Counted from the first letter of the stretch, positions 8,903-18,407 are shown. The stretch is DNA of 64,000 nt from Chondrinema litorale (GCF_026250525.1 NZ_CP111043.1:3795001-3859000); one strand, 5' to 3'. Translations and numbers: made by a program. The notes: generated from the sequence alone by a model not told the origin.

Positions 8903-9619
8903 CTAAAATTGTAATAAGTCATTCATTCCAAAAACACCTTTTTTGTCTTTAAGCCATTCTGCAGCTAGTACAGCACCAAAAGCAAAACCTTTTCTACTAT
9001 GTGCAGTGTGTTTGATAGAAATGTTATCTATATCTGAATGGTATATAACCTCATGAGTGCCAGGTACATTTTCAATTCTGTGAGCGGTTATAGGAATTTC
9101 GTTTTCATCCTTTTTATTTTTGTCTAGTGCCCACTTCGTATATTTTTTATTTTGTTTGATGATACCCTCAGCAATACTTATGGCTGTTCCACTTGGCGCA
9201 TCTTTCTTTTCAGTGTGGTGTGTTTCAGACATTTCTAGCTCATAGTTCTGAGTATCCATAAGCTTGGCTAAAAATTCATTAAGCTTAAAAAAGATATTTA
9301 CTCCTATACTATAATTTGAGCCATAAAAGAAAGCTCCTTCTTTTTCTTCGCAGTATGATTTTATTTCATCATATTTTTGAAGCCATCCTGTAGTGCCACT
9401 TACTATTGGAATATCAGCATCTATGCAACTTGTAATATTTAATACTGCTGCTTCTGGCTCAGTAAACTCAATTGCTACATCGATATCTGTATCTTTTATT
9501 TGAGATAGTTTTTCAGTTTCTCCTCTATCTATAATTAAGGCTATTTTGTGGCCACGGTCAATTGCCAATTTTTCTATCGTTTTACCCATTTTACCGTAGC
9601 CTAAAAGTAGTATGTTCAT
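8903..9619 (-). CDS. dapB: 4-hydroxy-tetrahydrodipicolinate reductase
   Basis: A 238-residue cytoplasmic NAD(P)H-dependent reductase of the diaminopimelate/lysine pathway, converting hydroxy-tetrahydrodipicolinate to tetrahydrodipicolinate. It has the N-terminal Rossmann glycine motif 'GYGKMGKTI', the 'SGTTGW' loop (74-79), and the active-site block 'ETHHTEKKDAPSGTA' with His134 and Lys138 aligned to E. coli His159 and Lys163. The length is at the short end for DapB, as in other Bacteroidota. In many Bacteroidota dapB lies just upstream of lepB, and that order is kept here, so co-transcription is plausible despite the 177-base gap. Confidence 0.95.
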   Translation of the reverse strand: MNILLLGYGKMGKTIEKLAIDRGHKIALIIDRGETEKLSQIKDTDIDVAIEFTEPEAAVLNITSCIDADIPIVSGTTGWLQKYDEIKSYCEEKEGAFFYGSNYSIGVNIFFKLNEFLAKLMDTQNYELEMSETHHTEKKDAPSGTAISIAEGIIKQNKKYTKWALDKNKKDENEIPITAHRIENVPGTHEVIYHSDIDNISIKHTAHSRKGFAFGAVLAAEWLKDKKGVFGMNDLLQF

Positions 9620-9710
9620 AATTGTATAAAATCTAGTCAGTCAAAATTACCAAAAAAACTTTGATTGGAACTGATTTGATAAAAATGAATTAAAATGTTT
9701 AAGTATATAC

Positions 9711-9754
9711 AAAAAAAAACTGCTTACAGCTTTTTGAAATTTTGCTGTAAGCAG
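9711..9754 (-). terminator. Intrinsic terminator of the 143-residue secreted-protein gene
   Basis: A perfect 11-bp stem (CTGCTTACAGC / GCTGTAAGCAG) with a 13-base loop. Read on the minus strand it is followed by nine T, so it is a very strong terminator. Confidence 0.9.
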
Positions 9755-9774
9755 GTTAAAAGTGTTAAAAGATT

Positions 9775-10206
9775 TTATTCTGCCTGAAAAACGTAAGTGA
9801 TATTTAGGTTACCCGAAGTAGAGTTGATTTTTTCTAATGAAAGTTTTCCCTCTTCTTCATTTACGTCAAGGATTCTGTACTTCTCTTCTATTGCCTTACC
9901 CTCATCTAGAATTAGATAAGTTTCTTCAGATGGAGCATCTTGTTTTACAGTCCAAGTTCCAGCATAATGGTTGCCTTTTAAATCAACCATCTTATACATT
10001 TGATTAATGTTAAACTGGAATGTCACTTTTGAATCATTCACTTTGTTCGTTTCGCTTTCTGCCCAAATAGAATTTGATAACTTCCATTGGTTTTCAGCGA
10101 TAAAAAACGCCGGATTAAATACTTCTTGCTCTGAGTATTTGAAGTTTGTAAAAGATATTGACAAGATGGCAATAATAAGTGCAAGAGTAAACTTTATTCG
10201 TCTCAT
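9775..10206 (-). CDS. Small secreted protein, lipocalin-like, function unknown
   Basis: A 143-residue protein with a signal-anchor-like N-terminus (about 5-22, 'FTLALIIAILSISF'). The mature part alternates short beta-like segments, including a 'W-x-x-x-x-S-I-W' region, 'YAGTWTVKQD' and 'YLILDEGK', a pattern seen in small lipocalin-like or META-like barrels of Bacteroidota. No cysteine lipobox and no catalytic motif are present. I do not recognise a named family, so the fold comparison is only a suggestion. It lies 190 bases downstream of the processing-protease gene on the same strand and has its own strong terminator. Confidence 0.55.
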   Translation of the reverse strand: MRRIKFTLALIIAILSISFTNFKYSEQEVFNPAFFIAENQWKLSNSIWAESETNKVNDSKVTFQFNINQMYKMVDLKGNHYAGTWTVKQDAPSEETYLILDEGKAIEEKYRILDVNEEEGKLSLEKINSTSGNLNITYVFQAE

Positions 10207-10396
10207 ATAATGTTTCTTCCTACTGACTTTGAATCAAGCCTATGAAGCTCAATTGCTTGTTAATAGTTGCAAATTAGTTTGTTTTATTATTATACGAAAG
10301 AATTTCAATAATTTTATTCAAAAAAAATATAGAAATAGTACAAAGTAAGGTTTATTATACTATTTATATAATTAAAAATTAGTATTTGATGTCAAA

Positions 10397-12046
10397 TTAT
10401 TGAGGTTCTGCCAATAGTTCATGGTATCTAGTAGGATTATTAAGGATATTTATTGCTTCAAGTATGTCGGGATTGTCATCAAAAGTAATTTCAATCTGAC
10501 CTTTTTGGAGGTAATATCTACTGGCTATTTCGTATTCTAATACTTCCTTTATTTCATTTTTGAACTTAAAAAGGTCATCTTTTTTGTTTTTGAGTATCTG
10601 ATTTTCGAGTTCTTCAATCTCACTTTTGATGCCTTCGTATAGTTTTTCATGTTTTGAACTAGCTATTAGATTTTCTAGTGTGTTCTCAACTTTAGTATTA
10701 TAACCGTACTCTTTATCATTTAACCATGCTACAAAATCATTGTATTCAGAATCTGATAGGTTGAATGTTTTTGCTGCTGGAATAGAATCAATTTTGCTTC
10801 TAAAGATATTAGCATAATCGAATATTAATTTCTTATCGATTAAACTTTTTGTAATTGGTGCATAAACAACCCTTTCTGTATTTATTTCAGGGTCTATGCC
10901 TGCACCGTCATACACTACACGGTTATTTTTAGTTTTAAAAACTTTTCTTTCTTTAGTAGCATCCTCTACAGGATCATTTCTTCTTGAATAGTCAATTTCC
11001 TGAATACATCTACCACTTGGTATATAATATTTAGCTACTGTAACTTTTAGTTGTGAGTTATAAGATAGCATGGTAGTAGTTTGAACCAAGCCTTTTCCAA
11101 AAGACCTTTCTCCAATTACAACACCTCTGTCGTAATCTTGTAAAACTCCAGAAACAATCTCAGATGCAGAAGCACTATTATTATCTACAATTATTGCCAA
11201 AGGTATGTCGGTGTCTACAGGTTCATTTAATGCTCTATAATTTTTGCTCCACTCAGAAGACTTTCCTCTCATACTCACAATTTCAGAACCTCTAGGCAAG
11301 AATACATTGGTGATATTAACTGCCTCGTTTAGCAAACCGCCAGGATTACCTCTAAGGTCGAATATAATTTTTTGAGCACCTTCCGCTTTTAACTCGACAA
11401 GTGCATTTTTAACTTCTAAACCTGCTTTTTGAGTAAAGTCTGTGAGCTTAATCATGCCAATGTCTTCTGTAACCATGCCGTAGTAGGGTACATTTTTTTC
11501 TCTTACTTTCTCATAAGAAATATCAAAATCAATAACATCATCTTTTCCATATCTTCTAATACTTAAGTTTACACTAGAGTTAGCCTGGCCTTTTAAAAGA
11601 TTGCGTATGTTAGACAATGGTCTATCTGATATATCTAAACCATTTACTTTTACTATTTCATCACCAATTAGTAATCCTGCTTTTTCTGCAGCATAACCTT
11701 GCAATGGCATAGTAATAATTATTTTTCCATCAATTTTATCTACTTCAGCACCAATACCACCATACTCACCGGTAGTCATTGTGCGATAATCTTCGATTCT
11801 GTCTTCAGGGATATAATTAGTATATGGGTCTAATGATGCCAGCATACTGTTTACTGCTTCATTAGCTAATTCGGTTGGTTCTACATCATCTACATAATAT
11901 TTATTTACCTCTTTAAATAAAGAAGCAAAAGTTTCTAAACTCTTTGCTATTTCAAAAAATCTGTCTGATGTAGATTGTGAAGAAATTAATGTTACAGAAA
12001 ATACTGATAAAACAACAAAAAATACAACCTTAAAAGCCTTGCCCAT
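10397..12046 (-). CDS. Carboxyl-terminal processing serine protease (S41A, PDZ)
   Basis: A 549-residue exported Ctp/Tsp-type protease. An N-terminal hydrophobic segment (about 5-22) directs export, a helical region follows, then a PDZ domain (about 85-170, with 'GYAAEKAGLLIGDEIV') and the S41 core. The Ser/Lys dyad region is intact: 'SASASE' at 291-296 and Lys318 in 'SFGKGLVQ'. The long charged helical C-terminal extension (about 395-549) is usual for Bacteroidota CtpA-like proteins. Such enzymes trim or degrade periplasmic and outer-membrane proteins from the C-terminus. It stands alone, with 187 bases of AT-rich DNA upstream. Confidence 0.92.
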   Translation of the reverse strand: MGKAFKVVFFVVLSVFSVTLISSQSTSDRFFEIAKSLETFASLFKEVNKYYVDDVEPTELANEAVNSMLASLDPYTNYIPEDRIEDYRTMTTGEYGGIGAEVDKIDGKIIITMPLQGYAAEKAGLLIGDEIVKVNGLDISDRPLSNIRNLLKGQANSSVNLSIRRYGKDDVIDFDISYEKVREKNVPYYGMVTEDIGMIKLTDFTQKAGLEVKNALVELKAEGAQKIIFDLRGNPGGLLNEAVNITNVFLPRGSEIVSMRGKSSEWSKNYRALNEPVDTDIPLAIIVDNNSASASEIVSGVLQDYDRGVVIGERSFGKGLVQTTTMLSYNSQLKVTVAKYYIPSGRCIQEIDYSRRNDPVEDATKERKVFKTKNNRVVYDGAGIDPEINTERVVYAPITKSLIDKKLIFDYANIFRSKIDSIPAAKTFNLSDSEYNDFVAWLNDKEYGYNTKVENTLENLIASSKHEKLYEGIKSEIEELENQILKNKKDDLFKFKNEIKEVLEYEIASRYYLQKGQIEITFDDNPDILEAINILNNPTRYHELLAEPQ

Positions 12047-12233
12047 ATGTGTACAATTAAAAAATCTTACTTAATAGTATAAAAGCGGAAAATGAGCTAA
12101 TATTTTCACTATGTTAATAAAATTAATTTCCAGAAAAAAATTCCATTTAAATGTAAGAAGTAATTATATGGGCTTTCTTTTATTAAATAAGGGCTATATT
12201 TTTTTTATTACTTATATTCTTTGACCTTTTGGT

Positions 12234-12665
12234 TTAGTTATCAGGTTCATCATAAAAGTACTGGATAATATTATATGTATCGGCATTCCAATCAGGATTA
12301 AGCGTTTTCATATTTTCTAAAGCAGCTTCTTCTGCCTCTTCGTAAGAGGCTTTTCCTAATGCTGCACCATACACAGTTATATTAATACCTTTTTTGTTCC
12401 TATAGGTACTTCTAAGAATTATTCCATAGCCTTGACTATCAGTAGCAGCGTATTCTTTAACATTTTTTGTATCGTATCCAAGCTCTACAATTTGACTAAA
12501 AGCTGCATTTTTGGCTGAATCAATATTTAACATTCCATAACGGAACATATAGTCACCTTTACCAGTCTGTGGGTCTTGAAATACATAAACTGCAGATTGG
12601 GCACTTAGCTGGTTAAAAAAAGCAACCCCCAAAAACAGGAAAATGACAACTATTTTTTTGCTCAT
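12234..12665 (-). CDS. Secreted protein of unknown function
   Basis: A 143-residue secreted protein. I chose the ATG giving N-terminus MSKKIVVIFLFLG with a clean signal peptide ending 'LSAQ' because the only longer option starts at a TTG nine codons earlier. The mature domain has 'GYGIILRSTYRNKKGINITVYGAALG' and two Ala/Glu-rich helices ('AKNAAFSQIVELG', 'EEAEEAALENM'). This layout vaguely recalls DUF4189-type domains but lacks their cysteines, so no family is claimed. It is divergent from the DUF423 gene, with 111 bases between the chosen starts that must hold both promoters. Confidence 0.55.
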   Translation of the reverse strand: MSKKIVVIFLFLGVAFFNQLSAQSAVYVFQDPQTGKGDYMFRYGMLNIDSAKNAAFSQIVELGYDTKNVKEYAATDSQGYGIILRSTYRNKKGINITVYGAALGKASYEEAEEAALENMKTLNPDWNADTYNIIQYFYDEPDN

Positions 12666-12776
12666 AGATTTTTTTTTAATAAAGTTTGCCAAACACTAGA
12701 ATGTTTAATTTTTCTTGAAAAATACTACTAGAAAAATTGCTATTACATTAGTTTATTACACCAAAAAATCAGCTTT

Positions 12777-13157
12777 ATGACCCGATTTATCTTAATTACA
12801 GCCTCTTTACTTAGCGGTTTATCAGTAGCATTTGGAGCTTTTGGAGCTCATGCTCTAAAAGCTTTCTTAATATCTAACAACAGGTTTGATACTTATCAAA
12901 CTGCTGTTCAATATCAGTTTTTTCATGCATTAGCACTTTTATTTATTGGAATGTACATGCATCAAATTACAAATACATCAATATTTAAAAATGCAGCGTT
13001 AGTTATGCTTGCAGGTATTTTACTCTTTTCAGGGTCTCTTTATTTGCTTTGTTTTACCAACAAAACATACTTAGGAGCCATTACACCTATCGGAGGTGTT
13101 TGCTTTATAATTGCCTGGGTTATGATAACAATAGGTTTTTATAAAACATTACCTTGA
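12777..13157 (+). CDS. DUF423-family small membrane protein
   Basis: A 126-residue inner-membrane protein with four hydrophobic segments (about 3-22, 44-62, 72-90, 98-120). The N-terminal 'FGAFGAHALKAF' and the following 'YQTAVQYQFFHALALL' are the signature of DUF423 (YgdD-like). The function is unknown in all bacteria that carry it. The length is typical. It stands alone and is followed by a modest terminator-like hairpin. Confidence 0.88.
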   Translation: MTRFILITASLLSGLSVAFGAFGAHALKAFLISNNRFDTYQTAVQYQFFHALALLFIGMYMHQITNTSIFKNAALVMLAGILLFSGSLYLLCFTNKTYLGAITPIGGVCFIIAWVMITIGFYKTLP

Positions 13158-13259
13158 AAAGTACATGCAGTTTGTGAAGGATATCGAATCTGGTTATATT
13201 GTTTTAGTGTCACAAATATAGGATTTGATAACTTTTTATTAGTATTTCAATGTTTTTTT

Positions 13260-13291
13260 AAGCCTGATTTTTAAAATGGTTAGGCTTCTTT
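13260..13291 (+). terminator. Weak terminator-like hairpin after the DUF423 gene
   Basis: AAGCCT (13260-13265) and AGGCTT (13282-13287) pair across a 16-base AT-rich loop and are followed by CTTT. The short stem and broken T tract make it a weak candidate. Confidence 0.35.
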
Positions 13292-13375
13292 AACAAAGTC
13301 ATAATTTTACTATAGTTTAAATTAAATTTAAAACTTACAACAAAAGTCCATTTATCCTACCTACATTAATTAAGT

Positions 13376-15709
13376 ATGCCTGATTATAATAAGTTTTCTG
13401 CTAGTGATGAGAATAGCATTTTTGACCGAGATGCTTGGGGAGTAAATACCATTGGCGTTATTCTCACTACTTTGATAGTAGCTGTATTATTTGGTATTTT
13501 TTTTAAAACAGGGCTAGGAGAGTTTGCAGATGGTTTTATGGGCTTAGTAATAGCCCTTTTTTCTTTAATAATAGGTGCTTTTATTAGTTACCTATTATTA
13601 AACATAACTTATAAATTTCCTAAATTTTACTGGGTTACTTTTGGAGCTGTTTTTTTTACTTTATTAGTTTTATTAATCTCCCGTAATGATCTGGTTTTAG
13701 ATATTCTCTTTTTTTTAACTCTGCTATTTATATTAATGCAGGGCTTCTTTGTTGGACTTGTTTGGGCATTTATTTCTGGTAGGTTAAGATTTATAAAACA
13801 TAATAAGCGCTTGATAGCGCGATTACTCTTTTTTTTAATTATTCTGATTGATATTGGAGCCTATTATTTACTTGGAGGTATTTCTATTGAAGATCAACAA
13901 ACATTTAAGCCTAATCTAGAAAAGTTACAACAAGCTAAAATTAAGGCAGGCTTAGCACAAGATAACGAGTTTAGAGTTAAGGCTTTTTATTACGGTTCTG
14001 GTGAAGACATTAATAGATCAACCTATAAAGAAGGTGTTGCTTTTAAAAGCGAATCATTTGATTTGAGTGCATGGTTGCCAACAGAGCAAAAATATTTTAA
14101 TAGCATTTATGAGTGGTTTTGGGGATTTAATGCTAAAAATATACCTATTAATGCAAATGTTTGGATGCCCGAATCTGATACTTTACAGCATCCTTTAGTT
14201 TTTGTAGTCCATGGTCAAGAAAATATTGCCAAAGGCGCTGAAGATGGTTTTAATTACCTATCGGAAAGACTTGCCGGATTAGGTTATATTGCTGTATCTG
14301 TTGATCTTAATTTTTTTAATTTCTTTTGGCTTAAAATGCCTCAACACGAAAGAATTAAAGCAAAAAGCATAGTAATTCTTAAACACTTAGAAGCATATAA
14401 AAAGTGGAATGCAGAAAGCGGACATGATTTGTATAATAAAATAGATACAACTGCTGCAATTACTTTAATAGGGCATGGTGAAGGATCACTTGTAAGCTGG
14501 CAGCTTGCAAAATATAACAGAATAAACAGATTGCCATCAAATGCAAATAAAGAGGTTGATACCAATTTTACAATTGGAAACATAATTGCCTTCTCTCCCC
14601 AACATTTTTCTGATTTTTCTAACTCAAAACTTAAAGATATTAACTACTTATCTGTTAGTGGTGGCTATAATACTTTAGATGAAAAAAATAGAGATGTCCA
14701 ATTTCAGAATGTAGAATTTATAGATACATTAAATTATCATTTTAAAGATGATATATATGTACACAAAGGAAATTATTCACATTTTAATGAGTCTTTGGAT
14801 GGTAGAGATAATCGACCTCCATTTAACTGGCTTATCAATCAGGCAGCGGTAATGAGTGGTAAGAATCAGCGTGAGTTTACAAGTAAATTAGTAGAAGCAT
14901 TTATGAATTTGGTATATACACAAACGAACTTTTATAAGCCGGTTTTCCAAAATACTTATAATTTACTTGGCGAAGATGCTAAAGGTGTTTATTACAATCA
15001 GTTTGAAGATAACTCATATATCTCTCTTACTAATTTTGATGAAGATGAAAATCCTTTAACAGGCACAAGTGAGAGTATTTCAATCAGTTCTAATAATTTA
15101 AAAGTTTGGGAAGAAATACCGCTTTCTGCTGAATTAGGTTCTGGAACTAATAAAGGAGTGGTTATCGCTTGGAACAGCGAAAGTTGGCAATCTTTGGGAA
15201 GTACAGTAAAAAAAGACTCAACCTCTGCATACGAATTAAATATTCAATCGGAAACAGAAAACATATTAAGTAATTTAGATAATCACTCAATTTTTACTTT
15301 TTCATTAATCCATATGAGTGAAAATGCTAGTCCTGAACACGATTTAGGAAACTCAGCTAACATTTCCAGTGACTTTGATTTTTCTATAGAGTTTGTAGAC
15401 ACAATTGGGGTAATTAATAAAATATCTTTTAAAAATATTGGCAAAGCGGCTGTTCCAATGCAAAAGACTGCTTACAAAATAGCATGGTTAGATAAAAATC
15501 CTGTTAATTTGCATTATCAAACATATTTTTTCCCTGTTTTTGATTTTTTAAAGTTAAATCCAGAATTTGATTTAAAATCTATAGGAAAAATTCGATTTGT
15601 ATTTGATAAAACATTGAAGGGAAAAATTTTGCTTGACAATATCGGATTTAACATCAATAGAAACTTTCAAAAACTAGATAATGATGGATCGTTGGACACT
15701 GAAGGGTAA
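13376..15709 (+). CDS. Membrane protein with alpha/beta-hydrolase-like domain lacking the nucleophile Ser
   Basis: A 777-residue protein. Residues 20-165 hold about five transmembrane segments. From about 260 comes an alpha/beta-hydrolase-like region: 'FVVHGQEN' fits the oxyanion-hole strand, and 'LIGHGEGS' (364-371) sits at the nucleophile elbow, where the usual G-x-S-x-G reads Gly366-His-Gly368-Glu-Gly370. Gly replaces the catalytic Ser, so classical hydrolase activity is doubtful. The C-terminal 250 residues are beta-rich and unrecognised. The SDR gene starts 29 bases inside its end, implying translational coupling. It could be a degenerate lipase- or chlorophyllase-like protein acting as a binding or scaffold protein; this is inference. 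Confidence 0.7.
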   Translation: MPDYNKFSASDENSIFDRDAWGVNTIGVILTTLIVAVLFGIFFKTGLGEFADGFMGLVIALFSLIIGAFISYLLLNITYKFPKFYWVTFGAVFFTLLVLLISRNDLVLDILFFLTLLFILMQGFFVGLVWAFISGRLRFIKHNKRLIARLLFFLIILIDIGAYYLLGGISIEDQQTFKPNLEKLQQAKIKAGLAQDNEFRVKAFYYGSGEDINRSTYKEGVAFKSESFDLSAWLPTEQKYFNSIYEWFWGFNAKNIPINANVWMPESDTLQHPLVFVVHGQENIAKGAEDGFNYLSERLAGLGYIAVSVDLNFFNFFWLKMPQHERIKAKSIVILKHLEAYKKWNAESGHDLYNKIDTTAAITLIGHGEGSLVSWQLAKYNRINRLPSNANKEVDTNFTIGNIIAFSPQHFSDFSNSKLKDINYLSVSGGYNTLDEKNRDVQFQNVEFIDTLNYHFKDDIYVHKGNYSHFNESLDGRDNRPPFNWLINQAAVMSGKNQREFTSKLVEAFMNLVYTQTNFYKPVFQNTYNLLGEDAKGVYYNQFEDNSYISLTNFDEDENPLTGTSESISISSNNLKVWEEIPLSAELGSGTNKGVVIAWNSESWQSLGSTVKKDSTSAYELNIQSETENILSNLDNHSIFTFSLIHMSENASPEHDLGNSANISSDFDFSIEFVDTIGVINKISFKNIGKAAVPMQKTAYKIAWLDKNPVNLHYQTYFFPVFDFLKLNPEFDLKSIGKIRFVFDKTLKGKILLDNIGFNINRNFQKLDNDGSLDTEG

Positions 15710-16454
15710 AGTTGCATTGATAACTGGCGGAACAAAGGGAATAGGTAAAGCTATTGTAGAAGAGTTGTTAGGAAAACAGGCAAATGTGGTTTTTGTAGCT
15801 AGAGATAAACAAACTGTAGACGAACAATTAGCCAATTTTAAAACTCTATTTCCAGATCAAAAAATCGAAGGTTTTCAAGCAGATGTTAATAATAAAGATG
15901 ATATAAATAAAGTAATAGACTTTATTAAGGTAGATTTTGGCAAGTTAGATATCCTTGTTAACAATGTAGGAACGAACATTAGAAAACCTGCTTTAGAATA
16001 TGAAGACAGTGAAATTCAGCATATTTTTCAAACAAACCTGCTTTCATCATTTAATTTAACAATGCGTTGTCATGAGTTATTAAAGAAAAGTGAAACAGGT
16101 AATGTAGTTTTTATATCTTCTGTAGCTGGGCAAACCCATTTGCGAACGGGTACAGTTTACGCTATGACAAAAGCTGCAATGGATCAACTTACTAAAAATT
16201 TGGCGGTAGAGTGGGCGAAAGATAATATAAGAGTTAACTCTGTAGCACCTTGGTATATAGATACTCCACTTGCAAGGTCAGTTCTCGAAAACAAAAGCTA
16301 CTTTAATAATGTTATTGAAAGAACGCCTTTAGGCAGAATAGGGGGAACTTTTGAGGTAGCTGGCTTAGTTACGTTTTTGTGTTTGCCTATTGCTGGGTTT
16401 ATTACAGGGCAATGTATAGCTGTAGATGGTGGATTTACTGTATATGGATTTTGA
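15681..16454 (+). CDS. Short-chain dehydrogenase/reductase (tropinone-reductase-like SDR)
   Basis: A 257-residue classical SDR. The cofactor motif 'TGGTKGIGKA' (about 15-24), 'NVGTN' (NNAG-equivalent), the catalytic Ser in 'ISSVAGQ', and the YxxxK motif in 'VYAMTKAAMDQ' are all present, followed by the usual 'VAPWYIDTP' loop and C-terminal 'AVDGGFT'. The motif pattern is closest to tropinone-reductase-like or 3-oxoacyl-ACP-reductase-like enzymes, and the real substrate is unknown. It overlaps the preceding membrane-protein gene by 29 bases and the following prmC by about 11, so the three genes are tightly coupled. Confidence 0.9.
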   Translation: MMDRWTLKGKVALITGGTKGIGKAIVEELLGKQANVVFVARDKQTVDEQLANFKTLFPDQKIEGFQADVNNKDDINKVIDFIKVDFGKLDILVNNVGTNIRKPALEYEDSEIQHIFQTNLLSSFNLTMRCHELLKKSETGNVVFISSVAGQTHLRTGTVYAMTKAAMDQLTKNLAVEWAKDNIRVNSVAPWYIDTPLARSVLENKSYFNNVIERTPLGRIGGTFEVAGLVTFLCLPIAGFITGQCIAVDGGFTVYGF

Positions 16455-17325
16455 GAAGAAAGAAGTTTTGAGAAAATCAGCTGAGAGTATTTTTAGATTT
16501 ATAAAAGAAAATTTGGTAAGTGTTTATCCTGAGCAAGAAGCCAGGCAAATAGCATATATTCTTCTAGAAGATGCTTTTGATATTACTAAGTTAGATATAT
16601 TAAAAAATAAGTCTTTACCAGACTTTGATGAAGAGAAACTAGTAGAATACCTTCGCAGATTGGCTCTACAGGAGCCTATACAACACATCGTTGGCAAAAC
16701 AGAATTCTTAGGTTTTGAGGTTCAAGTAAGCAAAGATGTGCTAATCCCCAGACCAGAGACTGAAGAACTTACCCAGAAAGTGATAGATGCTCTGCATGCA
16801 GAAGAAAGTAATAATGCAAATATACTTGATATTGGTACAGGGTCAGGTTGTATAGCAATTGCGATAAAAAAGTATGTAAGCGAATCAAATGTTTTTGCAA
16901 TGGATGTAAGTGAAAGAGCATTAGAGGTAGCTAGGAATAATGCAAAAACACTGAAGGCTAATGTTGAATTTATACAAGCAGATATACTTAAAAATATCGA
17001 AGAAAAATTACCTTTTTTTGATATTATTGTGAGTAATCCTCCATATGTTACCCAACTGGAAAAGGAAAAAATGCGAGAAAATGTATTGAATTTTGATCCA
17101 CATCTCGCACTTTTTGTGGAAAATGAAAATTATTTACTTTTTTATAAAGCGATTATTAATTTTGCTACTTCACATTTGAAGCAATATGGGAGGCTTTTTT
17201 TTGAAATTAATGAACAATTCGGCAAAGAAATGACACTCCTCTTAAAACAGAATAATTTTGTTGAGGTGGAATTGCTGAAAGATTTTAGAGGAAAAGATAG
17301 GTTTTGTGTGGGAGTGAAAAATTAG
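16444..17325 (+). CDS. prmC: Release factor glutamine methyltransferase
   Basis: A 293-residue SAM-dependent methyltransferase (HemK/PrmC) that N5-methylates the Gln of the GGQ motif in peptide chain release factors. The N-terminal helical domain (about 1-85) carries 'EPIQHIVGKTEF', a PrmC hallmark. The Rossmann motif 'DIGTGSGCIAIA' lies at 129-140 and the substrate-binding 'NPPY' at 198-201. I prefer the ATG giving MDFEKKEV; an ATG six codons earlier is also in frame. The start overlaps the SDR gene, so it is the last gene of a coupled three-gene run. Confidence 0.95.
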   Translation: MDFEKKEVLRKSAESIFRFIKENLVSVYPEQEARQIAYILLEDAFDITKLDILKNKSLPDFDEEKLVEYLRRLALQEPIQHIVGKTEFLGFEVQVSKDVLIPRPETEELTQKVIDALHAEESNNANILDIGTGSGCIAIAIKKYVSESNVFAMDVSERALEVARNNAKTLKANVEFIQADILKNIEEKLPFFDIIVSNPPYVTQLEKEKMRENVLNFDPHLALFVENENYLLFYKAIINFATSHLKQYGRLFFEINEQFGKEMTLLLKQNNFVEVELLKDFRGKDRFCVGVKN

Positions 17326-17738
17326 AATATGAATCTGATAACTTTTTGGTAGAATAATTATATAAAAAGGTTTTTTGAATCTTTGAATAGAATCAAAATA
17401 TGCCTTTTTAAAATCATTATTATTGGTTAAAAAATGAATGTAAGACTTTGCCATGTAACATAGTACAAAATATATTTTTATTAATAATCCATGATTATGA
17501 TGCGTGAAATTTTTGAAATTTTTATTTATTTAAAAATCTGTTATGGAATATTTAAAACCAATATTTTGCTATTTACTGCAAATTTGCTTTATTTACCCAA
17601 TAATTGTCAAATTGAAATAAATAACTATACTACCAATTAGTAATCATTTGTCAACATTAATTGTTGATTAATGTGATTCATGTGTTTTTAGAATCAATTT
17701 TTTTAGAGCAACTATTAACATAAATTTTTAAAAAGAAA
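17326..17738. other. Intergenic stretch between prmC and the LuxR-type regulator
   Basis: Very AT-rich, with no plausible gene. AAAAAGG (17364-17370) and CCTTTTT (17403-17409) could pair as a loose terminator after prmC (33-base loop). Closer to the regulator lies a perfect 8-bp inverted repeat, listed separately. I see no riboswitch or RNA-gene signature. Confidence 0.35.
17654..17674. promoter_or_regulatory. Perfect inverted repeat upstream of the LuxR-type regulator
   Basis: ACATTAAT / ATTAATGT with a 5-base spacer (TGTTG), 65 bases before the start codon. The spacing and dyad symmetry fit a dimeric regulator operator, perhaps autoregulatory, but an RNA hairpin is equally possible. Confidence 0.35.
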
Positions 17739-18407
17739 ATGGCTAGAGTAAAAACAAAAGTAGTTATTGCACATGAATTCAAGCTCATTTCAGACTCATT
17801 ATCTACACTTATCGAATCAAGTGATAAGTATAAGGTAATTGGTACTGTTTCTACAGGAAAAGAGCTAATTCATTTAATTAATCAAAATGTTCCTGATCTT
17901 GCATTGATAGATGCAAATCTACCGGATATTGGAGGATTAGAAGCAGTTCGATCAATCAAACAAAAGAATAAGAATGCAAAAATAGTTATGCTGACTATGG
18001 ATGTAAACAACATTCTTTTGGACCAAATGGAAGAAGAAGGTATTTCAGAATACATCACTTTCGAAGAAGACGAAACTTTTATGTTCAACATGTTGGACAG
18101 AATTGTGAAGGATTCTAAGCCAAGATATGTATCTGAAAAAGCTAAAAGGCCAAGTACTTCAGTATTGCAATCTTCAGATTTAGAAGATAAGCCTAAAAAG
18201 AAAAAGAAAGGTTTACTTACTAAGAAGGAGAAGGAAGTAATGAGAGTGCTTACAATGGAAAGCGATAATGAAAAAATCGCTAAAATTTTAGGAATTAAAC
18301 CTGCGACGGTTATCACTCATAAAAAGCACTTAATTAAAAAGCTTGGAGTGAAATCAACGGCTGAATTAATTATTTTCTCATTCAGAAATCAGGATGCTTT
18401 ACCTTAG
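17739..18407 (+). CDS. LuxR/NarL-type response regulator with atypical receiver
   Basis: A 222-residue two-domain regulator. The receiver (about 5-125) keeps the phospho-acceptor Asp58 in 'LIDANLP' and Thr86 in 'VMLTMD', but the acidic pair usually following beta-1 is His12-Glu13 and the conserved Lys after beta-5 is Phe108 ('EYITFEED'). After a Lys-rich linker (152-159) comes a LuxR HTH (about 160-220: 'LTKKEKEVMRVL', 'NEKIAKILGIKPATVITHKKHL'). The family binds DNA as dimers. The altered receiver suggests phosphorylation-independent or unusual control. No kinase gene is adjacent. The gene stands alone between a long AT-rich leader and a strong terminator. Confidence 0.85.
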   Translation: MARVKTKVVIAHEFKLISDSLSTLIESSDKYKVIGTVSTGKELIHLINQNVPDLALIDANLPDIGGLEAVRSIKQKNKNAKIVMLTMDVNNILLDQMEEEGISEYITFEEDETFMFNMLDRIVKDSKPRYVSEKAKRPSTSVLQSSDLEDKPKKKKKGLLTKKEKEVMRVLTMESDNEKIAKILGIKPATVITHKKHLIKKLGVKSTAELIIFSFRNQDALP

